DNA of 64,000 nucleotides from Rheinheimera sp. Lineage in GTDB: Bacteria > Pseudomonadota > Gammaproteobacteria > Enterobacterales > Alteromonadaceae. The translations under genes were made by a program, and so were the position numbers. The stretch is from NCBI RefSeq assembly GCF_030690345.1, contig NZ_JAUYGV010000008.1, forward strand, positions 64,433-128,432, given 5' to 3'. Below, in pieces: positions 62,584 through 64,000 of this stretch (position 1 is its first letter; every line of letters starts with the position of its first letter). The notes beneath the pieces were generated by a model. The model saw only the letters and a list, made by a program, of their open reading frames with translations, ran no database searches and was not told where the DNA came from.

Positions 62584-64000
62584 ATGGCAACAACAATAAT
62601 GCATATTTCAGATTTGCATAGAGACTCTGAAAGCCAAGTGACAACTAAAACACTGCTCTCATCACTTCACAGAGACTTTAGCCGATATACCCAAAACGAG
62701 GGAATTCCTAAACCTGATTTAGCTGTTGTTAGTGGCGATATTGTCTATGGTGTTAAAAGCACTGATCCCGATGGCGCTCAAAAACTTGAGGCACAATATA
62801 ACGAAGCGTTTGAAACGCTTGTTGGCCTTGCTGACCGTTTTTTTGAGGGGGACAGAGAACGAGTTATCATCGTACCAGGCAACCATGACGTCAGTATGCT
62901 TCACGTGGACCAGTCCCTCCAAAAAATGGAAATTCCTTCAGATGTAGAGAAGAAAAAACTACTCGCAAGACAACTCAATGGACCAGCTTCCATCTACAGA
63001 TTTAACCTTGAAGATTTTGCACTGTTAAAAATAGAGAACACCGAGCTTTATGAGCAGCGATTAGAACCTTATTCTAAATTCTACGAACGTTTTTACAATG
63101 GGAAGCGCAAGTTCTCGATGAATCCAGAGCATCAGTTCGCAGTTCATGATTTCCCTTCTTTAGGTGTATGTATTGTTGGGCTATCTAGTTGCCATGAGAA
63201 CGATTTATACAACCGTACCGGACAAATCCATGTAGAAGCTATAACACAAGCCATGGACTCAGTCGTGCCATGTGCTAAGAGCGGACGACTAATCATCAGT
63301 GCTTGGCATCACAGTATTCAGGGAGGACCTAAAGATACTGATTACATAGACTCAGGATTCCTTCGTCACCTTATGGACAGCAACTGCTCTATCGGTTTGC
63401 ATGGCCATCAGCATCGACCACAATTACTGGAACACAGATTCTCAGCAGATAGCCAGCGCAAGATCTCGATAATCAGCGCAGGAACTCTGTGTGGTGGTCC
63501 GCATTCGTTGCCAACGGGGAGAATGAGAGCCTATAACCTCATAGTGCTTGATTTAGAATTGAGTATTGGCACTATCCATGTGAGAACAATGAATAATGAT
63601 GATTTCAGCTCTCCCATTTGGGATAAAGGTCATGTTACTGAATTCGGAGGCAGCTCGATGAAATTCGACCTTATCAAACCAGAAGTTCCAAAAGTCACAC
63701 CAATTGAACTAGCAGAACAAGCTGACCGATTACTGCGAGAAGGGAAGGCGCAAGAGGCATATGATACTGTTCGTGATCACACATCTGACTTATGGGTCAG
63801 AAAGGTGGCATTAGATGCTCTTGTTGAACTGAGGGATTGGAAAACTCTTATATCTTTATTGCCACCACCCAACTCTGTATCAGACTTCTTATTGTTATGC
63901 GAAGCCTATGAGGAAACGCACAATTGGAACGAACTGCGTTCACTTGTGGAGTCAGAATTCGTTCAATCTAGTCAGGAACTTGCTGTACAGCAAAAAGTAG
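62584..64000 (+). CDS. Calcineurin-like metallophosphoesterase with C-terminal helical repeat region (incomplete at window end)
   Basis: From the ATG at 62584 the frame is open to the last base (about 472 residues). The first ~340 residues form a complete metallophosphoesterase: HISDLHRD (Asp10, His12), VVSGDIVYG, VPGNHDVS, SAWHHS and GLHGHQHRP. From about 360 it becomes helical and TPR-like (ELAEQADRLLREGKAQEAYD). The base composition is AT-rich. Coupling of a nuclease/phosphatase-type domain with a repeat sensor in a mobile region suggests a defence-type protein, but this is inference and the rest lies outside the window. Confidence 0.75.
   Translation, partial: MATTIMHISDLHRDSESQVTTKTLLSSLHRDFSRYTQNEGIPKPDLAVVSGDIVYGVKSTDPDGAQKLEAQYNEAFETLVGLADRFFEGDRERVIIVPGNHDVSMLHVDQSLQKMEIPSDVEKKKLLARQLNGPASIYRFNLEDFALLKIENTELYEQRLEPYSKFYERFYNGKRKFSMNPEHQFAVHDFPSLGVCIVGLSSCHENDLYNRTGQIHVEAITQAMDSVVPCAKSGRLIISAWHHSIQGGPKDTDYIDSGFLRHLMDSNCSIGLHGHQHRPQLLEHRFSADSQRKISIISAGTLCGGPHSLPTGRMRAYNLIVLDLELSIGTIHVRTMNNDDFSSPIWDKGHVTEFGGSSMKFDLIKPEVPKVTPIELAEQADRLLREGKAQEAYDTVRDHTSDLWVRKVALDALVELRDWKTLISLLPPPNSVSDFLLLCEAYEETHNWNELRSLVESEFVQSSQELAVQQKV

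Overview
The window is chromosomal DNA of a gammaproteobacterium. Its core genes and their order (miaB-ybeZ-ybeY-corC-lnt and ybeL/leuS-lptE-holA-nadD-rsfS-rlmH-mrdA-rodA-rlpA-dacA-ybeD-lipB-lipA) are the classic gammaproteobacterial cell-envelope/lipoate cluster. The gene neighbours (NhaD, YfaZ-like porin, DUF3379 next to an ECF sigma factor, a propeller-PAS-GGDEF-EAL hybrid) point to a marine or aquatic Alteromonadales-type organism, perhaps Rheinheimera/Arsukibacterium; that genus guess comes from memory of gene content, not from a search.

Layout. 1-6.8 kb: start of a TonB-dependent receptor, a degenerate GGDEF protein overlapping an AraC regulator, a lipoprotein metallophosphoesterase, a Sel1/TPR protein and two poorly known proteins. 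6.9-20.9 kb: AI-2E-type and DUF819 membrane proteins, a HopJ-family protein, an alkylation-repair pair (Ada-AlkA fusion plus Ogt), a YfaZ-like porin, pirin, mtnN with a CbiB-like gene, a 1504-residue sensory c-di-GMP enzyme and a drug/metabolite exporter. 20.9-26.3 kb: tRNA thiomethylation, rRNA maturation and lipoprotein N-acylation (miaB to lnt). 48.0-61.4 kb: ybeL/leuS through peptidoglycan elongation (PBP2, RodA, RlpA, PBP5) to lipoate synthesis (ybeD, lipB, lipA).

Between lnt and ybeL/leuS lie about 21.7 kb of genes not found there in E. coli: a secreted subtilase, a Lon-like protease, a DoxX/ECF-sigma/DUF3379/AraC/AhpD-like cluster, pnuC, an Asp/Glu racemase, an accessory block, and an ion-transport block (NhaD, SulP plus UspA). 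The accessory block (about 37.9-43.4 kb) is the most unusual part. It carries an AAC(3)-I-type aminoglycoside acetyltransferase, a RimJ/L-type acetyltransferase, a methyltransferase, a DUF4440 protein, an L,D-transpeptidase-like (Tlde1/DUF2778-type) putative toxin overlapping a secreted small protein that looks like its immunity partner, and a small protein with a HEPN RX4H motif. Five genes of this block sit between an intact racemase locus and a decayed direct copy of the same locus. At least one gene boundary has an integron attC-like structure.

Downstream of lipA the sequence becomes AT-richer. It holds an orphan gene, a broken 5' fragment of a Tn7-type tnsA gene, and the start of a two-part metallophosphoesterase protein that runs off the window, which looks like the edge of a genomic island. 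No rRNA, tRNA or CRISPR array was seen.
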